From positions 248,001 through 312,000 of the forward strand of contig JAWKWT010000003.1 in NCBI GenBank assembly GCA_041397365.1: a stretch of 64,000 nt of DNA, read 5' to 3'. The stretch is from P52-10 sp041397365 (GTDB taxonomy: Bacteria > Pseudomonadota > Alphaproteobacteria > Rhizobiales > Xanthobacteraceae). Every line of letters begins with the position of its first letter. The stretch's first letter is position 1. A model generated the notes under the pieces. That model saw only the letters and a program-made list of their open reading frames with translations. It ran no database searches and was not told where the DNA came from. Positions 18,134 to 27,377 of the stretch are shown here, piece after piece. A program made the translations under genes and the position numbers.

Positions 18134-20013
18134 TTACCCCATTGCAGCCTCCAGTTCGGCGATCATGCCCTCGATCACCGACAGGCCGCCGTCCCAGAAG
18201 GACGGCTCGCGCGCATCCAGCCCGAACGGCTTCAGCGCCTCGAATGGGTGCTGGTGGCCGCCGGCCGCGAGCATCGCCAGATACCGCTCCGCGAAGCCGT
18301 CGGCCAGTGTTCTCATAGACGGCGTAGAGCGAGTTCACGAGGCAGTCGCCGAAGGCGTAGGCGGTAGACGTAGAACGGCGAGTGGATGAAATGCGGGATG
18401 TACATCCACATCGTCTCATAGCCGGACTTCAGCTCGATCGCCGGCCCGAGGCTTTCGCCCTGTACGCCCATCCAGATTTCGCCCAGCCGCTCGGCGGTGA
18501 GTTCGCCATTGCGCCGCTCGGTGTGGACGGCGCGCTCGAAGGTATAGAACGCGATCTGCCGCACGACCGTGTTGATCATGTCCTCGACCTTGCCGGCCAG
18601 CAGCGCCTGCCGCTGCTTCTTGTCCTTGGTCGTCGCCAGGAGGCGCTTGAAGGTCAGCATCTCGCCGAACACGCTCGCGGTTTCGGCGAGCGTCAGCGGC
18701 GTCGGCGCCGCCATCACGCGCGTTCGGCGCGGCCAGCACCTGATGCACGCCGTGCCCGAGTTCATGCGCGAGCGTCATCACGTCGCGCGGCTTGCCCTGG
18801 ATAGTTGAGCAGCACATAGGGATGCGCCGACGGCGTCGTCGGATGCGAGAACGCACCCGGCGCCTTGCCCGGACGCACCGGCGCGTCGATCCAGCGATCG
18901 GTGAAGAAGCGCTTAAGGACGCCGCTTATGTCCGGCGAGAACGCGCCATAGGCGGTCAGCACCAGCTTCTCCGCATCCGGCCACGAGTTCTGCCGCCGGC
19001 CGCGAACGGCAGCGGCGCATTGCGGTCCCACGAATTCAGCTTTCTTGAACCAGCGCCTTCAGCGCATAATAGCGGTGCGACAGCCGCGGATAGGCGGCGC
19101 GCACGGAGGCCACCAGCGCGTCGACGACTTCGCGCTCGACGCGGTTGTTGAGATGGCGCGAATCCGCCACGTCCTCAAAGCTGCGCCAGCGGTCGGAGAT
19201 TTCCTTGTCCTTCGCCAACGTTGGTAATCAGCGCGAAGGTGCGCTCGTTCGCCTTGAAGGTCTTGGCCAGCGCCTGCGAGGCCGCCTTGCGCTTCGGCTC
19301 GCTGCGGTCCGCGAGCAGGTTCAGCGTCGGCTCGATCGCCAGCTCCTTACCGTCGACCTTGAAGCGCAGCGAGGCGATGGTCTGGTCGAACAGCCGGTTC
19401 CATGCGCCGCGCCCGGTCAGCGACTTTTCTTGGAACAGCTGCTCGATGCGGTCGTCGAGTTCATGCGGCTTGTCCTTGCGGATGTCCTCCAGCCACGGCC
19501 GGTAATGGCCGAGCGAGGGCGTCTGCATCGCCTGCTGCAACAGCGCGTCGTCGAGCCGGTTGAGTTCGAGCGTGAAGAACAGCAGATGCACCGACGCCGC
19601 CGTCAGTCGCTCCGACACGTCGCCGTAAAATTTCGAGATCGCCGGATCGACCGTGTCGCCGGCATGGATCAGCCCCGCATAGGAGCCGAGCCGGCCCATC
19701 AGATCGTCGATCGCCTCATAGCGCCTGACCACCGCCGCAAGCCACTCGCCGCCGCCGTCCTTGCTGACTTCCTCAAGCAGCTTGCCTTTGTAGGCGGCCT
19801 CGAAGAGGCATTCGGCTCCAGATCGGCTTGACCTCCGGCGCATCGATCGCCGGATACAGATCGGTGAGATCCTGACTCCGGCAATTTCAGCGTTTTCGCC
19901 AGCTTTCGGTTTCGCCGCGACAGCTTCGACTTTGAACGCGACGCCGCCTTTGACGGGGTTTTGGGCGCGGATTTGGACGGCTTGCGGAGGGCGGAGGCGG
20001 AGCGTGCGGGCAT
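18134..20013 (-). pseudogene. pepF: Oligoendopeptidase F (M3 family), many frameshifts
   Basis: Cytoplasmic zinc metallopeptidase that cleaves short peptides. The N-terminus MPARSASALRKPSKSAPKTP starts at 20013. A long clean stretch (about 19210-19800) includes SKDGGGEWLAAVVRRYEAID and EDIRKDKPHELDDRIEQLF. The zinc motif HELGH appears in VMTLAHELGHGVHQVL near 18755, and downstream come TLAETASVFGEMLTFKRLL and KQRQALLAGKVEDMINTV. The C-terminus is FGLDAREPSFWDGGLSVIEG, ending at 18134. These parts lie in different frames with at least six changes, but their order and the total span (1880 bp) match an intact ~620 aa gene. Sequence error is more likely than a true pseudogene. Confidence 0.82.
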
Positions 20014-20233
20014 GTCTTTCCGGACCAGGTTCGAAGCAACGTTCGAATTCAGATAGGCCGGAACGAGCCGTCGCAACGAGACCGCGCAATGCGCGGCAAT
20101 ACGCGCAGAAAGACGCCCGTCTCCGTCACGCACAGCGGCGGCAACCGGGCTCTTAATGTCTCGTTAACTGCGCGGGCCAGAGTGACCTGATTCGAGACAC
20201 TCACGGAATGCTGCCGCACATGGTTGCCACGAT

Positions 20234-21712
20234 TTGATTGCCGACGACGATCCGGTCCAGCGTCGGCTGGTCGAGAACATGGTGCAGCGGCTCGGCTATC
20301 AGAGCGTGACCGTCGACAATGGCGACGACGCCGTGGCCTATCTCACCAGCGCCGACGCGCCGCCGGCCGATGCGATGGTGCTGGATCTGGTGATGCCCGA
20401 TCTCGACGGCATCGGCGTCCTCGCGAAGCTGCGCGACAAAGGCATTGCGCTGCCGGTGATCGTGCAGACCGCCCATGGCGGCATCGACAATGTGGTGTCG
20501 GCGATGCGCGCCGGCGCGCACGATTTCGTCGTCAAGCCGGTCGGCCTGGAGCGGTTGCAGGTGTCGCTCCGCAACGCCCTGAACGCCAGCGCCATCAAGG
20601 GCGAATTGCAGCGCATCCGCCACAGCCGCGAGGGCCGCCTCACCTTCAAGGATATCGTCACCCGCAGCGGTGGCATGCAGAACGTGCTGCGGATGGCCGA
20701 CAAGGCCGCCTCCTCCGCGATCCCGGTGCTGGTCGAGGGCGAGTCCGGCGTCGGCAAGGAGCTGATCGCCCGCGCCATCCACGGATCGAGCGACCGCGCG
20801 ACGAAACCCTTCATCGCCGTCAATTGCGGCGCGATCCCCGACAATCTCGTCGAATCGACGCTGTTCGGTCACGAAAAGGGATCGTTCACCGGCGCGACCG
20901 AGCGCCACGCCGGCAAATTCGTCGAAGCCTCGGGCGGCACGCTGTTTCTGGACGAGGTCAGCGAATTGCCGCTGGCAGCGCAAGTGAAACTGCTGCGCGC
21001 GTTGCAGGAGGGCGAGGTCGAGGCCGTCGGCGGGCGCAGGCCAATCAAGGTCGACGTCCGCATCATCTCGGCCACCAACCGCAACCTGCTCGATCTGGCG
21101 AAAAGCGGCGCGTTCCGCGAGGACCTGTTCTACCGCCTGCATGTGCTGCCGCTGACGGTGCCGCCGCTGCGCACGCGCCGCGAGGATATCCCGCATCTGT
21201 TGCGGCATTTTCTGGCGCGGTTCTCGGCCGAGGAGAACCGCCCCATCAACGCCATCACGCAGGAGGCGCTCGCGGCGCTGAGCGCCTTCCCCTGGCCCGG
21301 CAACGTCCGCCAGCTGGAGAACGCCGTCTACCGCGCCGTCGTCATCAGCGAGACCACCACGCTCGACACATCGCACTTCCCGCTGCTGTCGGCGGGACCT
21401 GCCGCAGCGCCGGGGATCGTTCCCCTCGACGAGCGGACCGAGCTGGAGCGGCTGGTGCCGTACCCGCCGCTCGCCAGCCCGCCCGTGACCGGCCACGACA
21501 TCCCGATCGCCCCCGCACCGCCCGCAGGACAGTTGAGCCTGCTGCGGGCGGACGGCGAGGTGCGCCCGATCGAGGAGATCGAGAGCGAGGCGATCAAATT
21601 CGCCATCGCGCATTATCGCGGACAGATGTCGGAAGTGGCGCGGCGGCTGAAGATCGGCCGCTCGACGCTGTATCGCAAGCTTGAGGCCATCGACGCGGCG
21701 GCGGCTGACTGA
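20234..21712 (+). CDS. Sigma-54-dependent NtrC-family response regulator
   Basis: 492 aa as read from TTG 20234. An N-terminal receiver domain (phospho-acceptor Asp51 in VLDLVMPDLDG) is joined to a sigma-54 AAA+ domain and a Fis-type helix-turn-helix. Walker A is GESGVGKE (169-176), the sigma-54 contact loop is GSFTGA (216-221), and the C-terminal HTH includes MSEVARRLKIGRSTLYRKL. The real start is probably ATG 20208 (MLPHMVATI), one base out of frame: ACGATTTGATTG would need one more T to give ILIADDD. No histidine kinase gene is adjacent. Its neighbours downstream are two peptidoglycan-related genes, one with a -24/-12-like sequence upstream, so a role in envelope control is possible. The target genes are not known. 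Confidence 0.9.
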   Translation: MIADDDPVQRRLVENMVQRLGYQSVTVDNGDDAVAYLTSADAPPADAMVLDLVMPDLDGIGVLAKLRDKGIALPVIVQTAHGGIDNVVSAMRAGAHDFVVKPVGLERLQVSLRNALNASAIKGELQRIRHSREGRLTFKDIVTRSGGMQNVLRMADKAASSAIPVLVEGESGVGKELIARAIHGSSDRATKPFIAVNCGAIPDNLVESTLFGHEKGSFTGATERHAGKFVEASGGTLFLDEVSELPLAAQVKLLRALQEGEVEAVGGRRPIKVDVRIISATNRNLLDLAKSGAFREDLFYRLHVLPLTVPPLRTRREDIPHLLRHFLARFSAEENRPINAITQEALAALSAFPWPGNVRQLENAVYRAVVISETTTLDTSHFPLLSAGPAAAPGIVPLDERTELERLVPYPPLASPPVTGHDIPIAPAPPAGQLSLLRADGEVRPIEEIESEAIKFAIAHYRGQMSEVARRLKIGRSTLYRKLEAIDAAAAD

Positions 21713-21731
21713 CGGCTCACCGCGTCAGTCA
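21706..21731. other. Hairpin over the stop codon of the response regulator gene
   Basis: TGACTGACG (21706-21714) pairs perfectly with CGTCAGTCA (21723-21731), with an 8-base loop. It covers the TGA stop. No T-run follows, so it may act in mRNA stability rather than termination. Confidence 0.45.
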
Positions 21732-22026
21732 CAAGACCGTCGCAAGTGGCGCACCTTGTCGCCACAATTGACCGTTGCCGAACGGCGACAGATGCGCGGA
21801 AAAGCGCGCGACCGACCCGCGCGAACCATTGTAAACCCCGCAAATCCGGGCTGTTTCGCGCCGAGTTGATCGGGACGCATCTGGCCGAAACGTCAGCCTG
21901 TGATACCTTGCGCAACCGAGAGTCACGCCATGCGCCTTGCGTATCGGCCGTGCGAATGGCGGACTGGTTTTCCTGTTCCGTGATGACCACAGATGGGCCG
22001 GCATGCCGGCGTCCGAGGGGTTGGAA
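21732..22026. other. Non-coding gap between response regulator and L,D-transpeptidase genes
   Basis: About 300 bp. I see no credible gene, tRNA or repeat. The frame open from 21937 only extends the transpeptidase upstream. A promoter for the transpeptidase is expected here, but I could not identify convincing boxes or a sigma-54 site. Confidence 0.5.
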
Positions 22027-24162
22027 ATGCGAGATTCTGGACGTGATCGTGGCGGCTATGACCGCGTCATCGCCGCAGCGATCGCCGTGTTCGTCGGATT
22101 GACGGCCACGGCGTCGGCGCAGTCGGGCCCGACCATGACAGCCTCCGAACGGGCGATCGACGCCGCCGTGCCGATGCCGGAACCGGCCGACGCCCCGCCG
22201 CCGACCCCGGCCGATTTCAGCGCGATGGCGCGCGGTCTCGTCGCCGGCGAGCGCGCCAGGCAATCGGCGCCGCAAGCGTCATCGATCACCACGGCGAGCG
22301 CGCCTGCCGCCGCAGCCCCGGCCGATGGCGCCAAGACCGACGCAGCCGCCGCCACGCCGCCCGCGCCGGCTGCGCCTGAGGTCGCGAAGGACGCACCGCC
22401 CAAGGACGCTCCCGTGGCCACGAACGTTGCGACGGCCGACCAGCCGGTGGCCGACAAGATCAAGGACCTCCTGAGCGCCCGCGCCGCCCGCTTCTTCGAC
22501 CGCAAGGCCGAACGCGCCGCCGCCGAAGCCTTCTACAAGGAGCGCAATTACGCGCCGCTGTGGAGCGCGAACGGCAGCACGACCGACCGCGCCAAGGCCG
22601 CGGCCGCGCGGCTGAAGGCGTCTGACGCCGACGGCCTGACGCCCTCCGATTACGAGACGCCGGATTTCGCGGCGGCGACGACGCCAGACGCCTTGGCCGA
22701 AGCCGACCTGAAGATGAGCGCCACCGTGCTCGACTATGCCCGGCACGCGCAGGGCGGCCGCATCCATTACTCGCGCGTGAGCGCCGATATCGCCTATCCG
22801 ATCCACGATCCGGACCCGGCGGAGGTGCTCGCCGCTCTTGCGAGCGCCAAGGACGTTGCCGCGGCGCTCGACGGCTACAATCCGCAGCACAAGGGTTACA
22901 AGGCGCTGAAGGCGAAGCTCGCCGAACTGCGCGGCACCTCCGAGACGCCGCCGGCCAAGATCGCCGAAGGGCCGGTGCTGAAATTCGTCAAGAACAAGAA
23001 GAACGCCAGGAAGCCGGTCCCCGAGATGGAAGACGACCGCGTTCCGGCGCTGCGCGCGCGGCTCGGCGTCACCCAGGACCCGGACAGCAAGACCTATGAC
23101 GCGACGGTCGCCGCCGCCGTCCGCAAGCTCCAGTCCGATCTGGGCCTGAAGGCGACCGGCATCCTCGACGACCGCACCGTCCAGGCGATCAACAGCCCGA
23201 AGCGCGGCCGCACCATCGACCTGGTGGTCGCGAATATGGAGCGCTGGCGGTGGCTGCCGCGCCAGCTCGGCGAGCCGAAGCTCGGCAACGCCTATGTGAT
23301 GCTGAACATTCCGGAATTCACGCTGAAGGTGATGCACAACGGCGCGCAGGCGTGGACCACCCGCGTGGTGGTCGGCAAGCCCGGCCGGCATGCGACGCCG
23401 GAACTGACCGAGACGATGAAATTCATCACGGTCAACCCGACCTGGAACGTGCCGCCTTCGATCGTCTATGGCGAATACCCGCCGGCGCTCCAGCAGGATC
23501 CGAACGTGCTGACGCGAATGGGCCTGAAGCTGGAGCAGCGCCGCGACGGCAGCGTCCACATCTCGCAGCCGCCGGGCGCGGGCAATGCGCTCGGCCGCAT
23601 CCGCTTCAATTTCCCGAACAAGTTCCTAGTCTATCAGCACGATACGCCGGACAAGAACCTGTTCGCGCATGAGACGCGCGCTTACAGCCATGGCTGCATG
23701 CGCGTGCAGAACCCGGACATGTATGCGGAAGCGCTGCTCGGCATCGCCATGCCGAAGGAGAATTATAGCGCCGCCCGGATTCGCGGGATGTACGGCAAGA
23801 GCGAGATCAATCTCAACTTCCCGACGCCGATCCCGGTCCACATCGTCTATCACACGGCCTTCGTCGACGATTCCGGCCATCTGCAAACGCGACGGGACAT
23901 CTACAGCCGCGACAACCGCCTGATCGACGTGCTGCGCAGCAACGACCGCAACAGCATGGAGGTGGCGGTCAACCACGCCAAGCCGAACTACAGCCGCCCG
24001 GCGGCGACGCTTCCGCCCGGCGTGGTGGGTCGCGACAACAGCCGCTCGGCCAACAATGGCGGCGGCCGCAATTTCTTCGAAATGCTGTTCGGAGGCCCGG
24101 CCCAACCGCCCCCTCCACAGCAGCGTCAGCGCCGCGCGGCCGAGCGCCAGGCTTCCCGATAA
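22027..24162 (+). CDS. L,D-transpeptidase (YcbB/YkuD family)
   Basis: 711 aa periplasmic peptidoglycan cross-linking enzyme. The start ATG 22027 follows GAGGGG and gives a signal peptide with core VIAAAIAVFVGLTATASAQ. A Pro/Ala-rich linker follows, then the scaffold domain (AEAFYKERNYAPLWSANGST), a peptidoglycan-binding domain (TVAAAVRKLQSDLGLKATG) and the catalytic YkuD domain with SHGCMRV, where His555 and Cys557 are the active-site residues. The extra domains are those of the large YcbB-like group that makes 3-3 cross-links. The C-terminal 60 residues are rich in Asn, Pro, Gln and Arg. It is followed by a terminator and then by a DUF882 gene, also cell-wall related. Confidence 0.92.
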   Translation: MRDSGRDRGGYDRVIAAAIAVFVGLTATASAQSGPTMTASERAIDAAVPMPEPADAPPPTPADFSAMARGLVAGERARQSAPQASSITTASAPAAAAPADGAKTDAAAATPPAPAAPEVAKDAPPKDAPVATNVATADQPVADKIKDLLSARAARFFDRKAERAAAEAFYKERNYAPLWSANGSTTDRAKAAAARLKASDADGLTPSDYETPDFAAATTPDALAEADLKMSATVLDYARHAQGGRIHYSRVSADIAYPIHDPDPAEVLAALASAKDVAAALDGYNPQHKGYKALKAKLAELRGTSETPPAKIAEGPVLKFVKNKKNARKPVPEMEDDRVPALRARLGVTQDPDSKTYDATVAAAVRKLQSDLGLKATGILDDRTVQAINSPKRGRTIDLVVANMERWRWLPRQLGEPKLGNAYVMLNIPEFTLKVMHNGAQAWTTRVVVGKPGRHATPELTETMKFITVNPTWNVPPSIVYGEYPPALQQDPNVLTRMGLKLEQRRDGSVHISQPPGAGNALGRIRFNFPNKFLVYQHDTPDKNLFAHETRAYSHGCMRVQNPDMYAEALLGIAMPKENYSAARIRGMYGKSEINLNFPTPIPVHIVYHTAFVDDSGHLQTRRDIYSRDNRLIDVLRSNDRNSMEVAVNHAKPNYSRPAATLPPGVVGRDNSRSANNGGGRNFFEMLFGGPAQPPPPQQRQRRAAERQASR

Positions 24163-24195
24163 AGCGCCAAGCTACTGTTTTATTTAAGATTTATG

Positions 24196-24224
24196 GCCTC
24201 GCCGTCGGCGGGGCTTTTCTTTTG
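24196..24224 (+). terminator. Intrinsic terminator after the L,D-transpeptidase gene
   Basis: Stem GCCTCGCC (24196-24203) with GGCGGGGC (24207-24214), one T-G pair, loop GTC, followed by TTTTCTTTT. Confidence 0.85.
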
Positions 24225-24266
24225 GTTAACCATACCGCAGCGCAACCTCAACAATTGGTTACCGGA

Positions 24267-24282
24267 TGGCACTTTTTTGCCA
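24267..24282 (+). promoter_or_regulatory. Sigma-54-like -24/-12 sequence upstream of the DUF882 gene
   Basis: TGGCAC then TTTT then TTGC (24267-24280). The RpoN consensus is TGGCAC-N5-TTGC, so both boxes match but the spacer is one base short. The spacer is a T-run, and homopolymer miscounts are common in this sequence. The site is also a small inverted repeat (TGGCA/TGCCA). It lies about 130 bp before the DUF882 gene. Confidence 0.4.
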
Positions 24283-24412
24283 TAGTGGACGCCTATTCCA
24301 TCATCACTTGGCGGGTTTGCTTGGTAAGTTTGCTTGGGATGGATTGGGTCGGTCTGCGGTCGTAAATCTCGATTAACCCTCCTGATTTAAGACAGCATTC
24401 ATCACTTCCGTC

Positions 24413-25994
24413 GTGACGGGCGACGGTTTGGGGAAATTCTCGTTCACGGAAATCAACGTGGCTGCTCGCGCGACGCGACGAACTGATGTGGGGACATTCT
24501 CGCGAATCGGACTGGGCATCGGTCTGACGGCCGTGCTCGTCGTCGCCGCGGCGTCCTCGGTCAAGGATGCGACCGCCCTCAACGAGACCCGCACCCTCTC
24601 CTTCCACCACACCCATTCCGGCGAGGACCTGACGGTCACCTTCAAGCGCAACGGCCGCTATGACGACGCCGCGCTGAAGAAGCTCAATCACCACCTTCGC
24701 GACTGGCGCAGCCAGGATTCGACGACGATGGACCCCCGCCTGTTCGATATCCTCTGGGAGGTCTACCGGGACGTCGACGGCAAGCGGCCGATCAACATCA
24801 TCTCGGCCTATCGCTCGCCCAAGACCAACGCGATGCTCCGCCGCCGCTCCAGCGGCGTTGCCCGCCACAGCCAGCATATGCGCGGGCATGCGATCGACTT
24901 CTTCATTCCGGGCGTGGCGCTCGCCAACATCCGCGCGGCCGGGCTCCGCCTCCAGCGTGGCGGCGTCGGGTTCTATCCGACCTCGGGATCGCCCTTCGTG
25001 CATCTCGACACCGGCAGCATCCGCCACTGGCCGCGCATGACGCACGATCAGCTCGCCGCCGTATTCCCGAACGGGCGCACCGTGCATGTGCCGTCGAACG
25101 GCCAGCCGCTGAAGGGCTATCAGCTTGCGCTCGCCGATATCGAGCGGCGCGGCAAGAACGACGACCTTGCGCTCGCGCGGCACCAAGGGTTTCCTCGCCT
25201 CGCTGTTCAGCTCGAAATCGGCCGGCAACGACGAGGATGAGGCGGCGGAAAATCAACCCGCGCCCAGGACGGTTGTCGCGGAAGCGAAGCCCGCCAAAAC
25301 CGAAGCCGCGTCTGAGGCCGTGCCGGTGCCGCGCATGCGCCCGGCGAATGCTTACCGGGTGGCCTCGGCCGCAGAAACGGTGAAGCGTCCGGAGCCGGTC
25401 AAGCGCCCACAAACGGTCGCCGATATCATCAATTCGCGTGGATTCTGGGGCGATGACGCGCCGCCGGCGCAGCAGGCGATTCCGGCTCAGGCCGCGACCT
25501 TCGCCGCACGCGCCGATCTGGCCGATTCGGAGCCGACCGCGAGCGTGCCGCCCGCGACCCGGCGGGCGCTGGCCTATGCGCGGGTGACGGAACTGCCTGA
25601 TCGCGTCGTGACAGCGAGCGCGCCGATCCCGCGCAGCATTCGCCCGGTCAATGCCGGCGCAAATCCGATGGCGGTGGCCAACACGATCGTCGCCAAGGGC
25701 GTGCAGCCGGTCCCGACCGCGATCGCCCGCGCGTCTTCGGCCGAGGCGCAGGACGGACCATGGATGCGGGCGATGCTGCTGGCCCCGAACACCTACCGCT
25801 TCATGCTGCCGACCGTGATCGGGGAGCCGGACATGGCGGCGTTCCGCGCACATTTCGTCAAGCCGGACACCGTGATCGTGGCGCGCTTCACCGAGGACGC
25901 GACGCCAGGGCTTCGCTGCGACCGCTTCACCGGCTCCGCCTTCGCGACCCTGCCGGTGGCCTCGTTCCGGATGCAGACGGCGTCGCTGCGCTAA
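24413..25994 (+). pseudogene. DUF882 (M15/YcbK-like) peptidase-like exported protein, one frameshift
   Basis: Exported protein of about 527 aa if repaired. GTG 24413 precedes a membrane or signal segment (IGLGIGLTAVLVVAAASSV). The DUF882 domain has INIISAYRSPKTNAMLRRRS, then HSQHMRGHAIDFFIPG and PFVHLDTG, the probable zinc ligands shared with D,D-/L,D-carboxypeptidases of the M15 group. Near 25180 the frame changes: LALARHQGFPR should read as LARGTKGFLASLFSS, explained by one missing base. The long C-terminal region (to 25994) is low in known motifs but ends in a compact segment (PNTYRFMLPTVIGEPDMAAF). It sits after the L,D-transpeptidase, suggesting shared work on the cell wall. Confidence 0.82.
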
Positions 25995-26054
25995 GCGCCG
26001 CTGCGGCGCTCAGGCATTTTCATTTCACAATTTGAGGGAAGCATCCCGGATCGA

Positions 26055-26090
26055 GAGGGCCGGGTTTATCCCGGCCCTCCAAGTCTCTTT
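26055..26090 (+). terminator. Intrinsic terminator after the DUF882 gene
   Basis: Perfect 10-bp stem GAGGGCCGGG (26055-26064) with CCCGGCCCTC (26070-26079), loop TTTAT. The T-rich tail is interrupted (CAAGTCTCTTTTG). Confidence 0.72.
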
Positions 26091-26281
26091 TGACCCAAGT
26101 CTTTTTTGACGTAAATGCCGCCAGAACGTGGATGCCCGCGACATAGGCGAGCAAGGCGAACGGCTATGGCAGCGAGCAAAGCGACGCCGTTCTTCGAACA
26201 GCTATGGCCGGGCATGACGGAGGATGGATCAAGGCATCGTCTCCGTTTAAGTCTGGTGTCTAAGTCTGGCCGTCAACGCCC

Positions 26282-26548
26282 CTACAGCATCCCCAGCGCT
26301 TGCATATAGGTTTCCAGAATCGTCTCGTGCTCGTGGCGCTCGTCGGCGTCCTGCTTGCGCATGCGGACGATAGCGCGCAGCGCCTTCACCTCGTAGCCAT
26401 TGCCCTTGGCTTCCGCATACACGTCGCGGATGTCGTCGGAGATCGTCTTCTTTTCTTCCTCGAGCCGCTCGATGCGCTCGATGATGGCCTTCAACTGGTC
26501 TTTGGCGAAGCGCGTTTCGGGCGCTTCCTTGACGGCGGGATCGGCCAT
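26282..26548 (-). CDS. gapR: GapR-like nucleoid-associated protein (DUF2312)
   Basis: 88 aa protein made of long helices. In Caulobacter GapR binds AT-rich, overtwisted DNA ahead of replication forks and helps topoisomerases. The family signature VYAEAKGNGYEVKALRAIVR, with the RKQD that follows, lies at residues ~43-66, after a coiled coil (LKAIIERIERLEEEKKTISD). Length and motif match the UPF0335/DUF2312 family closely. It lies alone between two gaps. Assignment to the family is firm; the exact role here is by analogy. Confidence 0.93.
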   Translation of the reverse strand: MADPAVKEAPETRFAKDQLKAIIERIERLEEEKKTISDDIRDVYAEAKGNGYEVKALRAIVRMRKQDADERHEHETILETYMQALGML

Positions 26549-26783
26549 CCTGGAACTCCGGACTCTTTGAGGAATTTTGGACTTCTATGGGAGAAAACCG
26601 CTAACGAACCGTGCTCTCCTGTCCAAGGATCGCGCGTCGCATGCGGCGTCACCCTCATGAAAGCGGCCCTTGGCGTCAAGCCGCCCTCGCGACGATCCAC
26701 AGCGACCCACAGCCGAATCGAACAGCCCGTCTGCGCACGCGCGAATTTGCTTGCCTGCACGAAAACGCCGCCTGGAAGGACCA

Positions 26784-26884
26784 GAGACTGATTCAACTGC
26801 GTTGAATCAGTCTCGCCGCCTATCTTTTTGTTCGAGCATGATCTCTTCCGAAAACCGGTTTCCACTTTTCGGGATCATGCTCTA
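26784..26884 (-). repeat. Double-hairpin intergenic repeat, copy 2 (3' end of DUF1244 gene)
   Basis: Second copy of the element at 1820-1921. The outer hairpin is a perfect 14-bp inverted repeat, GAGACTGATTCAAC (26784-26797) with GTTGAATCAGTCTC (26801-26814), loop TGC. After a TATCTTTTTGTT linker comes GAGCATGATC (26834-26843) with GATCATGCTC (26873-26882), plus inner arms CCGAAAA/TTTTCGG. The edge supplies the TAG stop (26882-26884) of the minus-strand DUF1244 gene, exactly as copy 1 does for scoA. Confidence 0.9.
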
Positions 26885-27184
26885 GTGCGCGTGGCCGCTC
26901 TTCGCCATCGTCGCCAGTTGTTCGGGACTGGCCTCGGTCTGGTGCTTCGCCTTCCACTGCTCGTAAGGCATTCCGTAGACGGCCTCGCGCGCCTCGTCCT
27001 TGCCGAGCGCGACGCCGCGGGCGTCGGCGGCGTCCTTCATCCAGTTCGACAGGCAATTGCGGCAGAAGCCGGCGAGATTCATCAGGTCGATATTCTGCAC
27101 GTCGGTGCGTTTGCGCAGGTGCTCGACCAGCGTGCGGAAGGCCGCGGCTTCAAGCTCTGTTCGGGTCGCATCGTCCATCGGCAT
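26882..27184 (-). CDS. DUF1244 domain protein
   Basis: 100 aa small cytoplasmic protein of unknown function. The family core is LMNLAGFCRNCLSNWMKDAA (about residues 36-55), with two cysteines three residues apart that could bind metal or take part in redox chemistry, followed by YGMPYEQWKAKHQTEASPEQ. The open frame reaches 27235, but ATG 27184 (MPMDDATRTELEAAAFR) fits the family start and GCGAGG lies upstream. The TAG stop is formed by an inserted hairpin repeat. The neighbourhood with GapR and DUF1036-pyk is typical of the family as I know it. Confidence 0.88.
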   Translation of the reverse strand: MPMDDATRTELEAAAFRTLVEHLRKRTDVQNIDLMNLAGFCRNCLSNWMKDAADARGVALGKDEAREAVYGMPYEQWKAKHQTEASPEQLATMAKSGHAH

Positions 27185-27377
27185 GGTCACGCCTCGCGGT
27201 TGAGTCTCTCGGGTCGTCCCCGCTCCCCCTGACATAACGCCTGTTCAGGATTTTGCCATATCGGACAGGCATGGGAAAAGAGGCGGTGCGTAGCTTGCAT
27301 GAGCGTTGACAGCCACCGCACGGTTACGCGAAACCAGCGGCATGACGGCCTCTGCGCCGGTCCGGCCTTGTGAGGAT

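Noticed and set aside
16510..20013. True pseudogene cluster (pntAA, oxidase subunit IV, antitoxin, pepF)
   Set aside because: All fragments are in order with normal spacing and high similarity to working genes, and neighbours pntAB and most of pntB are intact; indel errors are the simpler reading.
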